A DNA stretch of 64,000 nt from Moraxellaceae bacterium (lineage in GTDB: Bacteria > Pseudomonadota > Gammaproteobacteria > Pseudomonadales > Moraxellaceae): the NCBI GenBank assembly GCA_024234595.1, contig JACKNZ010000011.1, forward strand, positions 56,329-120,328, read 5' to 3'. Shown one piece after another: positions 25,030 through 33,823 of this stretch. The notes beneath the pieces were generated by a model. It worked only from the letters and a program-made list of their open reading frames with translations, had not been told where the DNA came from and made no database searches. Position 1 is the stretch's first letter. The number at the start of each line of letters is the position of its first letter. The translations under genes and the position numbers were made by a program.

Positions 25030-27159
25030 ATGGCGAGAAATACGCCGCTTGAGCATTATCGTAATATCGGTATTAGTGCTCATATTGACGCGGGTAAAAC
25101 AACCACGACCGAACGTGTGTTATTTTACACAGGTGTTAACCATAAATTAGGTGAAGTGCACGAAGGTGCAGCAACCATGGACTGGATGGAGCAAGAGCAA
25201 GAGCGTGGTATTACCATTACCTCTGCTGCAACCACTTGTTTTTGGTCAGGTATGGCAAATAACTTTGCTAAGCACCGTATTAACATCATTGATACCCCAG
25301 GTCACGTTGACTTTACTATCGAAGTAGAGCGTTCAATGCGTGTGCTTGATGGTGCATGTATGGTCTATTGTGCGGTTGGTGGTGTGCAGCCTCAGTCCGA
25401 AACGGTATGGCGTCAAGCTAACAAATACAAAGTGCCTCGTATTGCATTCGTTAATAAAATGGATCGTACAGGGGCTAACTTCTTCCGTGTTGTTGAGCAA
25501 ATGAGAACTCGTTTAGGTGCTAACCCAGTACCTATTGCGATTCCAGTTGGTGAAGAAGATTTATTTGAAGGTATTATCGATCTCGTTAAAATGAAGGCCA
25601 TTATTTGGGATGAAGCCTCTCAAGGTACTAAATTTGAGTATGGTGATATTCCTGCGTCATTAGCTGCTAAAGCCTCTGAGTGGCGCGAGAAGATGGTTGA
25701 AGCCGCTGCCGAAGCCTCTGAAGAGTTGATGAATGAATACCTCGAAAATGGCGATTTAAGCGAAGAGCAAATCGTCCAAGCCTTGCGTATGCGTACCATT
25801 GCTTGCGAAATTCAACCGATGTTGTGTGGCTCTGCCTTTAAAAACAAAGGCGTTCAAGCAATGTTGGATGCTGTTGTTCAGTACTTGCCAGCTCCAGCTG
25901 ATGTCGAAGCAATTAAAGGTGTTTTGGATGATAAAGCCGAAACAGAAGCCTCGCGTATTGCTTCTGATGATGAGCCATTTGCTGCATTAGCATTCAAAAT
26001 CATGAATGACAAATTTGTGGGTTCTTTAACCTTCATTCGTGTCTATTCGGGTGTGCTCAAATCTGGTTCTGCGGTATGGAACCCAGTTAAGCAAAAGAAA
26101 GAACGCATCGGTCGTATTGTATTGATGCATGCGAATGAGCGTGAAGATGTTGATGAAATCCGCGCTGGTGATATTGCTGCCGTTGTGGGTCTAAAAGATG
26201 TAACCACAGGTGATACCTTGTGTGATGAAAATCATGTCATCACGCTTGAGCGTATGGTGTTCCCAGAACCAGTTATTTCTTTAGCGGTTGAGCCAAAAAC
26301 CAAAGGCGACCAAGAAAAAATGGGTATCGCTTTGGGGCGCTTGGCCAAAGAAGATCCGTCGTTCCGCGTATGGACTGACGAAGAGTCGGGTCAGACCATT
26401 ATTTCTGGTATGGGCGAATTGCACTTAGAAATTCTTGTTGATCGTATGAAGCGTGAGTTTGGTGTAGAAGCCAATATTGGTAAGCCGCAAGTGGCTTATC
26501 GTGAAACGATTCGTAAAACTGTTGAGCAAGAAGGCAAATTCGTTCGTCAAACAGGTGGTCGTGGTAAATTCGGTCATGTTTACTTGCGCTTAGAGCCCTT
26601 AGACACTGAAGTGGCTAACTATGAGTACGCGGTAGAAGTGGTTGGCGGTACTGTACCAAAAGAATTCTACGGTGCGGTTGACAAAGGTATTCAAGAGCGC
26701 ATGAAAAACGGCGTTCTTGCTGGCTACCCAGTGGTAGGCGTAAAAGCGGTGTTATTTGATGGTTCTTACCATGATGTTGACTCCGACGAATTATCCTTCA
26801 AAATGGCTGGTTCTATTGCTTTCCGTCAAGGCTTTATGAAGGCTGACCCTGTATTGCTTGAGCCAATCATGAAAGTCGAAGTGGAAACACCAGAAGACTA
26901 CATGGGTGACATTATGGGTGACTTAAACCGTCGCCGTGGTGTGATTCAGGGGATGGATGATTTGCCTGGCGGTACCAAGCAAATTCGTGTTGAAGTACCA
27001 TTGTCCGAGATGTTCGGTTATGCAACTTCCATGCGCTCTATGTCGCAGGGGCGTGCTACCTACTCAATGGAATTTGTTAAATATGCCGAAACGCCACGTA
27101 ACGTAGCTGATGCCATCATCGCTAAGTTTGCAGGCAAAGGCAAAGACGACGACGAATAA
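25030..27159 (+). CDS. fusA: Elongation factor G
   Basis: EF-G drives ribosomal translocation and, with RRF, ribosome recycling. The 709-residue protein has G1 'AHIDAGKTTTTER' (near residue 17), switch I 'RGITITSAAT', G3 'DTPGHVDF' (near 90), G4 'NKMD' (near 144), and domain IV 'GGRGKFGHVYLRLEP' and 'GVIQGMDD'. I chose ATG 25030 ('MARNTPLEHYRN') with GAGG upstream over an in-frame GTG 18 nt earlier. Confidence 0.98.
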   Translation: MARNTPLEHYRNIGISAHIDAGKTTTTERVLFYTGVNHKLGEVHEGAATMDWMEQEQERGITITSAATTCFWSGMANNFAKHRINIIDTPGHVDFTIEVERSMRVLDGACMVYCAVGGVQPQSETVWRQANKYKVPRIAFVNKMDRTGANFFRVVEQMRTRLGANPVPIAIPVGEEDLFEGIIDLVKMKAIIWDEASQGTKFEYGDIPASLAAKASEWREKMVEAAAEASEELMNEYLENGDLSEEQIVQALRMRTIACEIQPMLCGSAFKNKGVQAMLDAVVQYLPAPADVEAIKGVLDDKAETEASRIASDDEPFAALAFKIMNDKFVGSLTFIRVYSGVLKSGSAVWNPVKQKKERIGRIVLMHANEREDVDEIRAGDIAAVVGLKDVTTGDTLCDENHVITLERMVFPEPVISLAVEPKTKGDQEKMGIALGRLAKEDPSFRVWTDEESGQTIISGMGELHLEILVDRMKREFGVEANIGKPQVAYRETIRKTVEQEGKFVRQTGGRGKFGHVYLRLEPLDTEVANYEYAVEVVGGTVPKEFYGAVDKGIQERMKNGVLAGYPVVGVKAVLFDGSYHDVDSDELSFKMAGSIAFRQGFMKADPVLLEPIMKVEVETPEDYMGDIMGDLNRRRGVIQGMDDLPGGTKQIRVEVPLSEMFGYATSMRSMSQGRATYSMEFVKYAETPRNVADAIIAKFAGKGKDDDE

Positions 27160-27187
27160 TCGTTCTGTCTATTTTGTTGATAACAAC

Positions 27188-27212
27188 AGCCCTTTGTTTA
27201 AAGGGCTCTTTT
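27188..27212 (+). terminator. Terminator-like hairpin between fusA and tuf copy 2
   Basis: AGCCCTTT (27188-27195) pairs perfectly with AAAGGGCT (27200-27207) around GTTT, followed by CTTTT. It lies within the 66-nt gap of a presumed operon, so it may be a partial terminator or a processing or stabilising element. No promoter is seen after it. Confidence 0.6.
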
Positions 27213-27225
27213 AGAGGATTAAATC

Positions 27226-28416
27226 ATGGCTAAGGCCAAGTTTGAACGTAATAAGCCGCACGTAAACGTCGGTACTATTGGTCACGTTGACCACGGTAAA
27301 ACCACATTAACCGCTGCTATCGCAACTATCTGCGCTAAAGCACGTGGTGGCGAAGCAAAAAGCTACGACCAAATTGACTCTGCGCCCGAAGAAAAAGCGC
27401 GTGGTATTACCATTAACACCGCTCACGTTGAGTATGACTCCGAAATTCGTCACTACGCACACGTTGACTGCCCAGGCCACGCTGACTATGTAAAAAACAT
27501 GATCACTGGTGCGGCGCAAATGGACGGCGCGATTTTGGTTTGTTCCGCAGCTGACGGCCCAATGCCACAAACACGCGAACACATCTTATTGTCTCGTCAA
27601 GTAGGCGTGCCATACATCGTTGTATTCTTAAACAAATGCGACATGGTTGACGACGAAGAATTGTTAGAATTGGTTGAGATGGAAGTGCGTGACTTGTTAA
27701 GCAAGTATGACTTCCCAGGTGATGACACACCAATCATCCGTGGTTCTGCTTTGCAGGCATTGAATGGCGAAACAGGTCCATTCGGTGTTGATGCGGTATT
27801 AAAATTAGTTGATACCTTAGATACTTATATTCCTGAGCCAGTACGTGCGATTGACCGTCCGTTCTTGTTGCCTATCGAAGACGTATTCTCGATTTCTGGT
27901 CGTGGTACTGTAGTAACAGGTCGTGTAGAGCGCGGCATCATCAAAGTTGGTGAAGAAGTTGAGATTGTGGGTATCAAAGATACCGCAAAAACAACCTGTA
28001 CTGGCGTTGAAATGTTCCGTAAATTGCTTGACGAAGGTCGTGCTGGCGAAAACTGCGGTGTGTTGTTACGTGGTATCAAGCGTGAAGAGATTCAACGTGG
28101 TCAAGTATTGGCTAAGCCTGGCACAATCAAGCCACACACTCAATTCCAATCCGAAGTGTATGTGTTGAGCAAAGATGAAGGTGGTCGTCATACGCCATTC
28201 TTCAAGGGCTATCGTCCACAATTCTACTTCCGTACCACAGACGTAACAGGTTCTATCACTTTGCCAGAAGGTGTAGAAATGGTTATGCCTGGTGATAACG
28301 TACAAATGACCGTAGAATTGATTCACCCAATCGCGATGGAAGAAGGCTTACGCTTTGCTATCCGTGAAGGTGGTCGTACTGTTGGCGCAGGTGTTGTTGC
28401 CAAAATTATCAAGTAA
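27226..28416 (+). CDS. tufA: Elongation factor Tu, copy 2 (tufA position)
   Basis: This second tuf gene ends the str operon, the tufA position of E. coli. The 396-residue protein is identical to that of copy 1 at 10549-11739. The two genes differ visibly at only three third-codon positions (27237, 27504 and 27540 here), and from there to the stop codon I found no difference. Such identity over 1.2 kb while flanks are unrelated shows gene conversion. A ribosome-binding site AGAGGA precedes the ATG. Confidence 0.98.
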   Translation: MAKAKFERNKPHVNVGTIGHVDHGKTTLTAAIATICAKARGGEAKSYDQIDSAPEEKARGITINTAHVEYDSEIRHYAHVDCPGHADYVKNMITGAAQMDGAILVCSAADGPMPQTREHILLSRQVGVPYIVVFLNKCDMVDDEELLELVEMEVRDLLSKYDFPGDDTPIIRGSALQALNGETGPFGVDAVLKLVDTLDTYIPEPVRAIDRPFLLPIEDVFSISGRGTVVTGRVERGIIKVGEEVEIVGIKDTAKTTCTGVEMFRKLLDEGRAGENCGVLLRGIKREEIQRGQVLAKPGTIKPHTQFQSEVYVLSKDEGGRHTPFFKGYRPQFYFRTTDVTGSITLPEGVEMVMPGDNVQMTVELIHPIAMEEGLRFAIREGGRTVGAGVVAKIIK

Positions 28417-28431
28417 TTTTATTGCTTGATG

Positions 28432-28459
28432 AAAAAAGGAGGTGAAAGCCTCCTTTTTT
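28432..28459 (+). terminator. Intrinsic terminator after tuf copy 2
   Basis: AAAAAAGGAGG (28432-28442) pairs with CCTCCTTTTTT (28449-28459) around a 6-nt loop, a strong terminator closing the str operon. Confidence 0.88.
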
Positions 28460-28493
28460 ATTGGCTAAAAAGTGATTATTTTAAAATAAAAGC

Positions 28494-28522
28494 TTGCAAA
28501 GCTACGATATGCGGGCTATTAT
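28494..28522 (+). promoter_or_regulatory. Promoter of the S10 operon
   Basis: TTGCAA (28494-28499) and TATTAT (28517-28522) have 17-nt spacing, followed by the C-rich TCGCCACCC. The predicted start lies near 28529, leaving a leader of about 155 nt before rpsJ. Confidence 0.75.
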
Positions 28523-28528
28523 TCGCCA

Positions 28529-28683
28529 CCCACTAAAGAGTAGGGGTTTTTAATGAGTACTTAAATTAAATTGGTGCTCATTTACAGCTAAGGCATCGTT
28601 CTTGGCATTATGTTTTCAGGCTTTTCGTGTATTAAAGAAATATACGAGAGGACTTTTTTATTTTTTGGCTTGGAGTTGCTGGT
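28529..28683 (+). promoter_or_regulatory. S10 operon leader
   Basis: This leader holds a hairpin ATGAGTAC (28553-28560) with GTGCTCAT (28574-28581) and a U-rich stretch near 28655-28670. In gammaproteobacteria the S10 leader binds L4 and mediates attenuation and translational control. Length and position fit that role; I did not match the L4-binding hairpin in detail. Confidence 0.5.
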
Positions 28684-28995
28684 ATGGCTAACCAGAGAAT
28701 CCGCATTCGCCTGAAGGCATTTGATCATCGTTTGATTGATCAGTCTGCTCAGGAGATCGTTGAGACCGCCAAGCGCACTGGCGCACAGGTTTGTGGTCCG
28801 ATTCCGATGCCCACTCGCATCGAGCGCTTTGATGTGCTGACTTCGCCGCATGTGAATAAAGATGCCCGCGATCAGTACGAGATTCGCACACACAAAAGAT
28901 TGGTAGATATTGTGCAACCTACAGATAAAACTGTAGATGCCTTGATGAAGCTAGATCTTGCGGCGGGTGTGGATGTGCAGATTAGTTTGGGTTAA
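28684..28995 (+). CDS. rpsJ: 30S ribosomal protein S10
   Basis: S10 is a head protein of the 30S subunit and, as NusE, part of transcription antitermination complexes. The 103-residue protein begins 'MANQRIRIRLKAFDHRLID' and contains 'GPIPMPTRIERF', the conserved loop. First gene of the S10 operon. GGAG upstream supports the ATG. Confidence 0.98.
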   Translation: MANQRIRIRLKAFDHRLIDQSAQEIVETAKRTGAQVCGPIPMPTRIERFDVLTSPHVNKDARDQYEIRTHKRLVDIVQPTDKTVDALMKLDLAAGVDVQISLG

Positions 28996-29054
28996 TCGTT
29001 TTTCGTATCGCGCTGTGAGTAATAATAAGCAGCGTTAAGAAGAGGTTAGAGGAA

Positions 29055-29693
29055 ATGGCTATTGGTTTAGTCGGTCGTAAATGCGGCATGACGCGCATCT
29101 TCACTGAAGCGGGCGTATCTGTGCCTGTAACAGTGATAGAAGTCGATCCCAACCGTATCACTCAGATTAAAACCTTAGAAACTGACGGCTATCAGGCGGT
29201 GCAGGTAACTACAGGGGTGCGTCGTGCCTCTCGTGTGACCAAGGCAATGGCTGGACATTTTGCTAAGGCTGAAGTTGCTGCTGGTCGTGGTGTCTGGGAA
29301 TTTCGTGTTAGCGGTGATGAAGCTGCACAGTATGCGGTAGGTGCCAGCATTGGTTTAGATGTTTTTGCAGTGGGTCAGGCAGTTGATGTTACTGGTACAA
29401 GCAAAGGCAAGGGTTTCCAAGGTGGTGTAAAGCGCTGGAATTTCCGTACGCAAGATGCAACGCATGGTAACTCTGTGTCGCATCGTGTGCATGGTTCTAC
29501 GGGTCAGAATCAATCTCCTGGTCGCGTGTTTAAAGGCAAGAAAATGGCTGGTCATTTAGGTGACGAACGCGTGACGGTACAGGGTTTAGAAGTGATTTCT
29601 GTTGATGTTGAACGTTCTGTGCTTTTGGTAAAAGGTGCGGTTCCGGGAGCAACTGGCTACGATGTGATTGTGCGTCCATCGGTGAAGGCCTAA
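29055..29693 (+). CDS. rplC: 50S ribosomal protein L3
   Basis: L3 reaches from the 50S surface to the peptidyl-transferase centre. The 212-residue protein starts 'MAIGLVGRKCGMTRIF' and holds the central loop 'GSTGQNQSPGRVFKGKKMAGH' (near residues 147-167), including the Gln that PrmB methylates in E. coli. Start supported by AGAGGAA. rplD follows after 11 nt. Confidence 0.98.
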   Translation: MAIGLVGRKCGMTRIFTEAGVSVPVTVIEVDPNRITQIKTLETDGYQAVQVTTGVRRASRVTKAMAGHFAKAEVAAGRGVWEFRVSGDEAAQYAVGASIGLDVFAVGQAVDVTGTSKGKGFQGGVKRWNFRTQDATHGNSVSHRVHGSTGQNQSPGRVFKGKKMAGHLGDERVTVQGLEVISVDVERSVLLVKGAVPGATGYDVIVRPSVKA

Positions 29694-29704
29694 GGGGGCT
29701 AAGC

Positions 29705-30307
29705 GTGAATCTGAAGACTGTTTCCGGTACGGCTGTTGAGCTGTCCGAAGTTGCCTTCGGCAAAGAGTTTAACGAAGCACTCGTGCATCAGGTGGTTACT
29801 GCTTATTTGGCAGGTGGTCGTCAGGGTACACGTGCCCAAAAGACTCGTGCTGAAGTAAGTGGTGGCGGCAAAAAACCTTTTAAACAAAAAGGTACTGGTC
29901 GTGCGCGTGCGGGTTCGATTCGTAGTCCATTGTGGCGTGGTGGTGGCAAGATTTTTGCTGCTAAACCGCAAGATTGGGCTCAAAAAGTAAACCGTAAAAT
30001 GTATCGCGGTGCAATGCAATGTATTTTGGCTGAATTAGTTCGTCAAGAGCGTTTGGTTTTGATAGAAGATATTTCGGTTCAAACACCAAAAACCAAAGAA
30101 TTGGTGGCTAAATTAACTGCATTGGGTGTGTCGAATGCATTGATTGTGACTGATGCTGTTGACGAGAATTTATACCTTGCAGCTCGCAATTTGCCGCATG
30201 TAGAAGTAATTGATACAGCAGCAGTGGATCCAGTGAGCTTGATTGGTTTTGATAAGGTATTGATGTCTGTGCCAGCCGCTAAAAAATTAGAGGTGGAATT
30301 GGGATGA
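29705..30307 (+). CDS. rplD: 50S ribosomal protein L4
   Basis: L4 lines the exit tunnel and represses the S10 operon. The 200-residue protein has the extended loop 'GGGKKPFKQKGTGRARAGSIRSPLWRGG'-type segment (near residues 55-82, tunnel constriction). Translation starts at GTG, shortly after GGGGGC; the stop overlaps the rplW start by 4 nt (ATGA). Confidence 0.97.
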   Translation: MNLKTVSGTAVELSEVAFGKEFNEALVHQVVTAYLAGGRQGTRAQKTRAEVSGGGKKPFKQKGTGRARAGSIRSPLWRGGGKIFAAKPQDWAQKVNRKMYRGAMQCILAELVRQERLVLIEDISVQTPKTKELVAKLTALGVSNALIVTDAVDENLYLAARNLPHVEVIDTAAVDPVSLIGFDKVLMSVPAAKKLEVELG

Positions 30308-30603
30308 ACAACGAACGTTTATACCAAGTAATCCTTGGCCCACACATCTCCGAAAAAGCAAATATTGTCGCTGAAGCCAATAATCAAGTGGTTTTCAAAG
30401 TGCGTACAGATGCTAACAAGCTGGAGATCAAAAAGGCTGTAGAAAAGCTGTTAAATGTAAAAGTTGAAGCAGTAAATACAGTGTTGGTTAAAGGTAAGAC
30501 AAAGCGTTTTGGTCGTACCTCGGGTCGTCGCTCGGACTTCAAAAAAGCCTACATTACATTGCCGGCTGGTACAGAAGTTCAGTTAGCTGACGTAGCTGAG
30601 TAA
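30304..30603 (+). CDS. rplW: 50S ribosomal protein L23
   Basis: L23 sits at the tunnel exit and docks trigger factor and SRP. The 99-residue protein has 'GPHISEKAN' near the start and the RNA-binding hairpin 'KGKTKRFGRTSGRRSDFKKA' near residue 60. It overlaps rplD by 4 nt and precedes rplB by 11 nt. Confidence 0.98.
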   Translation: MNNERLYQVILGPHISEKANIVAEANNQVVFKVRTDANKLEIKKAVEKLLNVKVEAVNTVLVKGKTKRFGRTSGRRSDFKKAYITLPAGTEVQLADVAE

Positions 30604-30614
30604 GGGAGCGCGTT

Positions 30615-31439
30615 ATGCCTATCGTAAAATGTAAACCAACGTCACCTGGTCGTCGTTTTGTAGAAAAAGTCGTTAATCCAGACTTGTATAAAGGCCGTCC
30701 TTACGCGCCTTTAGTTGAAAACAAAAAGAAAACCGGTGGTCGTAACAACAATGGCCATATCACTACACGTCATGTGGGTGGTGGTCATAAGCAGTTGTAC
30801 CGTGTCATTGATTTTAAACGTAACAAAGACGGTGTTCCTGCCGTGGTTGAGCGTTTAGAATATGATCCTAACCGCTCTGCAAATATTGCGTTGTTGAAGT
30901 ATGCTGACGGCGAACGTCGTTACATTATTGCAGCTAAAGGCTTAAAAGTTGGTGATCCAGTACAATCTGGTGATGATGCGCCAATTAAAGTTGGTAATGC
31001 ATTGCCATTACGCAATATGCCACTCGGTGCAACTTTGCATTGTATGGAATTAAAAGCAGGTAAGGGGGCTCAATTAGCTCGCTCTGCTGGCACATCTGTC
31101 CAGTTGTTGGGACGTGATGGTGCCTATGCCATTGTGCGTTTGCGCTCTGGTGAAATGCGAAAAATCCATGTGGATTGTCGTGCTACGTTTGGCGAAGTTT
31201 CTAACTCTGAGCACAATTTGCGCTCATTGGGTAAAGCTGGTGCTCAGCGTTGGCGTGGTGTTCGTCCGACCGTTCGTGGTACGGCAATGAACCCAGTTGA
31301 CCATCCACACGGTGGTGGTGAGGGACGTACGTTTGGTAAGCATCCAACCACTCCGTGGGGCGTGCAGACCAAAGGTTACAAAACCCGTAGTAATAAGCGT
31401 ACAACCAATATGATTGTACGTGATCGTCGCGTCAAGTAG
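30615..31439 (+). CDS. rplB: 50S ribosomal protein L2
   Basis: L2 binds near the peptidyl-transferase centre and is needed for subunit association. The 274-residue protein carries the signature 'MNPVDHPHGGGEGR' (near residues 224-237) with the conserved His, and the basic C-terminus 'TNMIVRDRR'. GGGAGCG precedes the ATG. Confidence 0.98.
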   Translation: MPIVKCKPTSPGRRFVEKVVNPDLYKGRPYAPLVENKKKTGGRNNNGHITTRHVGGGHKQLYRVIDFKRNKDGVPAVVERLEYDPNRSANIALLKYADGERRYIIAAKGLKVGDPVQSGDDAPIKVGNALPLRNMPLGATLHCMELKAGKGAQLARSAGTSVQLLGRDGAYAIVRLRSGEMRKIHVDCRATFGEVSNSEHNLRSLGKAGAQRWRGVRPTVRGTAMNPVDHPHGGGEGRTFGKHPTTPWGVQTKGYKTRSNKRTTNMIVRDRRVK

Positions 31440-31460
31440 TAGGAAAAGAGGAGACTAACT

Positions 31461-31736
31461 GTGCCTCGTTCACTTAAGAAAGGCCCGTTTGTAGATACGC
31501 ATCTTTTTGCGAAAGTTGAAGCTGCATTGGCCGCAAACTCCAGAAAGCCTATTAAAACCTGGTCGCGTCGCTCGATGATTCTTCCAGAAATGGTAGGTCT
31601 CACCATCGCTGTGCACAACGGTCGCCAGCATGTGCCTGTTTTAGTTAGTGAGCATATGGTGGGTCATAAACTCGGCGAATTCGCACCAACCCGCACTTAT
31701 CGCGGTCATGGTGTTGATAAAAAAGCCAAACGCTAA
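31461..31736 (+). CDS. rpsS: 30S ribosomal protein S19
   Basis: S19 contacts the A-site finger in the 30S head. The 91-residue protein begins 'MPRSLKKGPFVDTHL' and has 'RRSMILPEMVGLTIAVHNG' and 'GEFAPTRTYRGH'. Translation starts at GTG, with GAGGAG 7-12 nt upstream. Confidence 0.97.
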   Translation: MPRSLKKGPFVDTHLFAKVEAALAANSRKPIKTWSRRSMILPEMVGLTIAVHNGRQHVPVLVSEHMVGHKLGEFAPTRTYRGHGVDKKAKR

Positions 31737-31746
31737 GGGGTGAGTA

Positions 31747-32076
31747 ATGGAAGCTGTTGCTAAACTTCGCGGCGCGCCAATCTCTGCCCAGAAAGCACGC
31801 TTAGTGGCGGATCTGGTGCGTGGTAAGTCAGTGGAGCAAGCGCTGAATATGCTAGAATTCAGCACTAAAAAAGCGGCCCACTTTGTTAAAAAAGTGCTTG
31901 AGTCGGCAATTGCCAACGCAGAGCATAACAATGGGGCTGACGTAGATGAGCTCAAAGTCGCCACGATTTTTGTTGATGAAGGTATTACCTTGAAACGTAT
32001 TATGCCACGCGCCAAAGGTCGTGCTGATCGTATCAGTAAGCGTACTTGCCATATCACCGTCAAAGTCGCGGAATAA
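31747..32076 (+). CDS. rplV: 50S ribosomal protein L22
   Basis: L22 spans the 50S and its hairpin lines the exit tunnel. The 109-residue protein has 'AQKARLVADLVRG', 'AIANAEHNNGADVDEL' and the hairpin 'RIMPRAKGRADRISKRTCHI' near the C-terminus, without visible macrolide-resistance insertion. AGGGGTGAG precedes the ATG. Confidence 0.98.
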   Translation: MEAVAKLRGAPISAQKARLVADLVRGKSVEQALNMLEFSTKKAAHFVKKVLESAIANAEHNNGADVDELKVATIFVDEGITLKRIMPRAKGRADRISKRTCHITVKVAE

Positions 32077-32089
32077 GTGGGGTCGGGAA

Positions 32090-32824
32090 ATGGGTCAGAA
32101 AGTTCATCCAATAGGCATTCGTTTAGGGGTTATCAAACGCCACAATGCTAACTGGTATGCAAGTCCAAAAAACTACGCTGATTTTTTGCTTACTGATTTG
32201 GCGGTACGTGAGTATCTCTATAAGAAGCTAAAAAGTGCAGCGGTTAGCCGTATTTTGATTGAGCGTCCATCTGAGACCGCACGTATTACCATTAGTACAG
32301 CGCGTCCAGGCATTATCATCGGTAAAAAAGGTGAAGATGTCGAACGCTTAGGCCGTGAAGTGTCAAAATTGATGAAAACACCAGTTCAAATCAACATTGA
32401 CGAAATTCGCAAGCCTGATCTTGATGCGCGCTTAGTTGCTGAAAGTATTGCAGCGCAATTAGAAAAGCGTGTGATGTTCCGTCGTGCTATGAAGCGTGCG
32501 GTTCAAAACACTATGCGTGCTGGCGCTAAAGGTATTAAGGTCGAAGTTTCTGGTCGTTTAGGCGGTGCAGAAATTGCGCGTTCTGAGTGGTATCGTGAAG
32601 GTCGCGTACCTTTGCATACATTGCGTGCAGATATTGATTATTCGATCATGCGTGCCGAAACAACCTATGGTTGTATTGGTGTTAAGGTATGGATTTTCAA
32701 AGGTGAGATTTTAGGCGGTATGGCGCAAGCTATGCAAGCTGCACCAGTTGAAGAGCCAAAACCAGCCAAGAAGCGTGGTGGTCGTGATGATCGTGGCTCG
32801 CGCAATACGGAAGCAAAGGGGTAA
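32090..32824 (+). CDS. rpsC: 30S ribosomal protein S3
   Basis: S3 lines the mRNA entry channel and has helicase activity with S4. The 244-residue protein begins 'MGQKVHPIGIRLGVI' and has the KH-domain loop 'GIIIGKKGEDVERL' (near residues 72-85). The ATG at 32090 is chosen; an in-frame start at 32021 lies inside rplV. The C-terminal tail is rich in Lys, Arg, Gly and Asp. Confidence 0.97.
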   Translation: MGQKVHPIGIRLGVIKRHNANWYASPKNYADFLLTDLAVREYLYKKLKSAAVSRILIERPSETARITISTARPGIIIGKKGEDVERLGREVSKLMKTPVQINIDEIRKPDLDARLVAESIAAQLEKRVMFRRAMKRAVQNTMRAGAKGIKVEVSGRLGGAEIARSEWYREGRVPLHTLRADIDYSIMRAETTYGCIGVKVWIFKGEILGGMAQAMQAAPVEEPKPAKKRGGRDDRGSRNTEAKG

Positions 32825-32830
32825 TAAACT

Positions 32831-33244
32831 ATGTTACAGCCTAAACGTACCAAGTTCCGTAAGGTTCATAAAGGCCGTAATACAGGCTTGGCTCATCGTG
32901 GTAGTACCGTTGCTTTTGGTAGCATCGCGTTAAAATCACTTGAGCGTGGTCGTATTACAGCACGTCAAATTGAAGCTGCGCGTCGTACGATTACTCGTCG
33001 TGTGAAGCGTGGTGGTAAAATTTGGATTCGTGTTTTCCCAGACAAGCCGATTACCGAAAAGCCCTTAGAAGTTCGTATGGGTAATGGTAAAGGTAATGTT
33101 GAGTACTGGGTTGCCGAAATTCAACCAGGTAAGATTCTTTATGAAATCGAAGGGGTTTCAGAAGACCTAGCACGTCAAGCATTTGCTTTGGCAGCTGCTA
33201 AATTACCTGTCAAAACAACCATCGTGATGCGGACGGTGATGTAA
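32831..33244 (+). CDS. rplP: 50S ribosomal protein L16
   Basis: L16 organises the A-site region of the 50S. The 137-residue protein starts 'MLQPKRTKFRKVHKGRN' and has 'RRTITRRVKRGGKIWIRVFPD' and 'VRMGNGKGN'. An Arg in 'EVRMGNGKG' corresponds to the E. coli Arg81 hydroxylated by RoxA (Ycfd). It overlaps rpmC by 1 nt (TAATG). Confidence 0.98.
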   Translation: MLQPKRTKFRKVHKGRNTGLAHRGSTVAFGSIALKSLERGRITARQIEAARRTITRRVKRGGKIWIRVFPDKPITEKPLEVRMGNGKGNVEYWVAEIQPGKILYEIEGVSEDLARQAFALAAAKLPVKTTIVMRTVM

Positions 33245-33435
33245 TGAAAGCAACAGAATTGCGTCAGAAGACTGTAGAAGATTTAAAAGTTGAGCTTGAT
33301 GGCCTCCAATTGCAGCAATTTAAATTGCGCATGGCAAAATCAACTGGCCAGCTGGCGAAGACGCATCAGGTAGGGCAGGTTCGTAAAGATATCGCCCGTA
33401 TCAAAACAGTCTTGACTGAAAAACAAGGTGGCTGA
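33244..33435 (+). CDS. rpmC: 50S ribosomal protein L29
   Basis: L29 lies at the tunnel exit beside L23. The 63-residue helical hairpin has 'MKATELRQKTVEDLKVELDGL' with 'QQFKLRMAKSTGQL' and ends 'IARIKTVL'. It shares one base with the rplP stop. Confidence 0.97.
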   Translation: MKATELRQKTVEDLKVELDGLQLQQFKLRMAKSTGQLAKTHQVGQVRKDIARIKTVLTEKQGG

Positions 33436-33436
33436 G

Positions 33437-33697
33437 ATGACAGAGCAGACCAATACCCAACGGACATTGACTGGTAAAGTAGTCAGCAACAAAATGGATA
33501 AATCCATTACGGTGTTGATTGAACGTCTTGTCAAACATCCAAAATACGGTAAGTACATTCGTCGCTCCACCAAATTGCACGCACATGACGAAAGTAATGT
33601 GTGTCAAGAAGGCGATATTGTCACCATCGCGGAATGTCGTCCTTTATCCAAGACAAAGACTTGGACACTGGTCGCAGTGGTTGAATCGGTGAAATAA
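33437..33697 (+). CDS. rpsQ: 30S ribosomal protein S17
   Basis: S17 is an early 16S rRNA binder. The 86-residue OB-fold protein has 'GKVVSNKMDKSITVLIERLV', 'KHPKYGKYIRRSTKLHAHDE' and 'ECRPLSKTKTWTLV'. The ATG at 33437, one base after the rpmC stop, fits the family N-terminus better than a GTG at 33428. Last gene of the S10 operon. Confidence 0.96.
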   Translation: MTEQTNTQRTLTGKVVSNKMDKSITVLIERLVKHPKYGKYIRRSTKLHAHDESNVCQEGDIVTIAECRPLSKTKTWTLVAVVESVK

Positions 33698-33750
33698 CTA
33701 AGAGATTTGATAAGATATTTATCATATCGCTAAAGTAAACTGATTTTTAC

Positions 33751-33779
33751 TTGTATCCCTGTGCGATATTGGGTAGGAT
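33751..33779 (+). promoter_or_regulatory. Candidate promoter before rplN
   Basis: In the 126-nt gap between rpsQ and rplN, TTGTAT (33751-33756) and TAGGAT (33774-33779) have 17-nt spacing. The -10 is imperfect. It could be a separate spc operon promoter as in E. coli. Confidence 0.35.
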
Positions 33780-33823
33780 AGCTGCCCTTCGCTTGGGGTG
33801 TTCTCTAGGTTTGGAGTAGAGCA

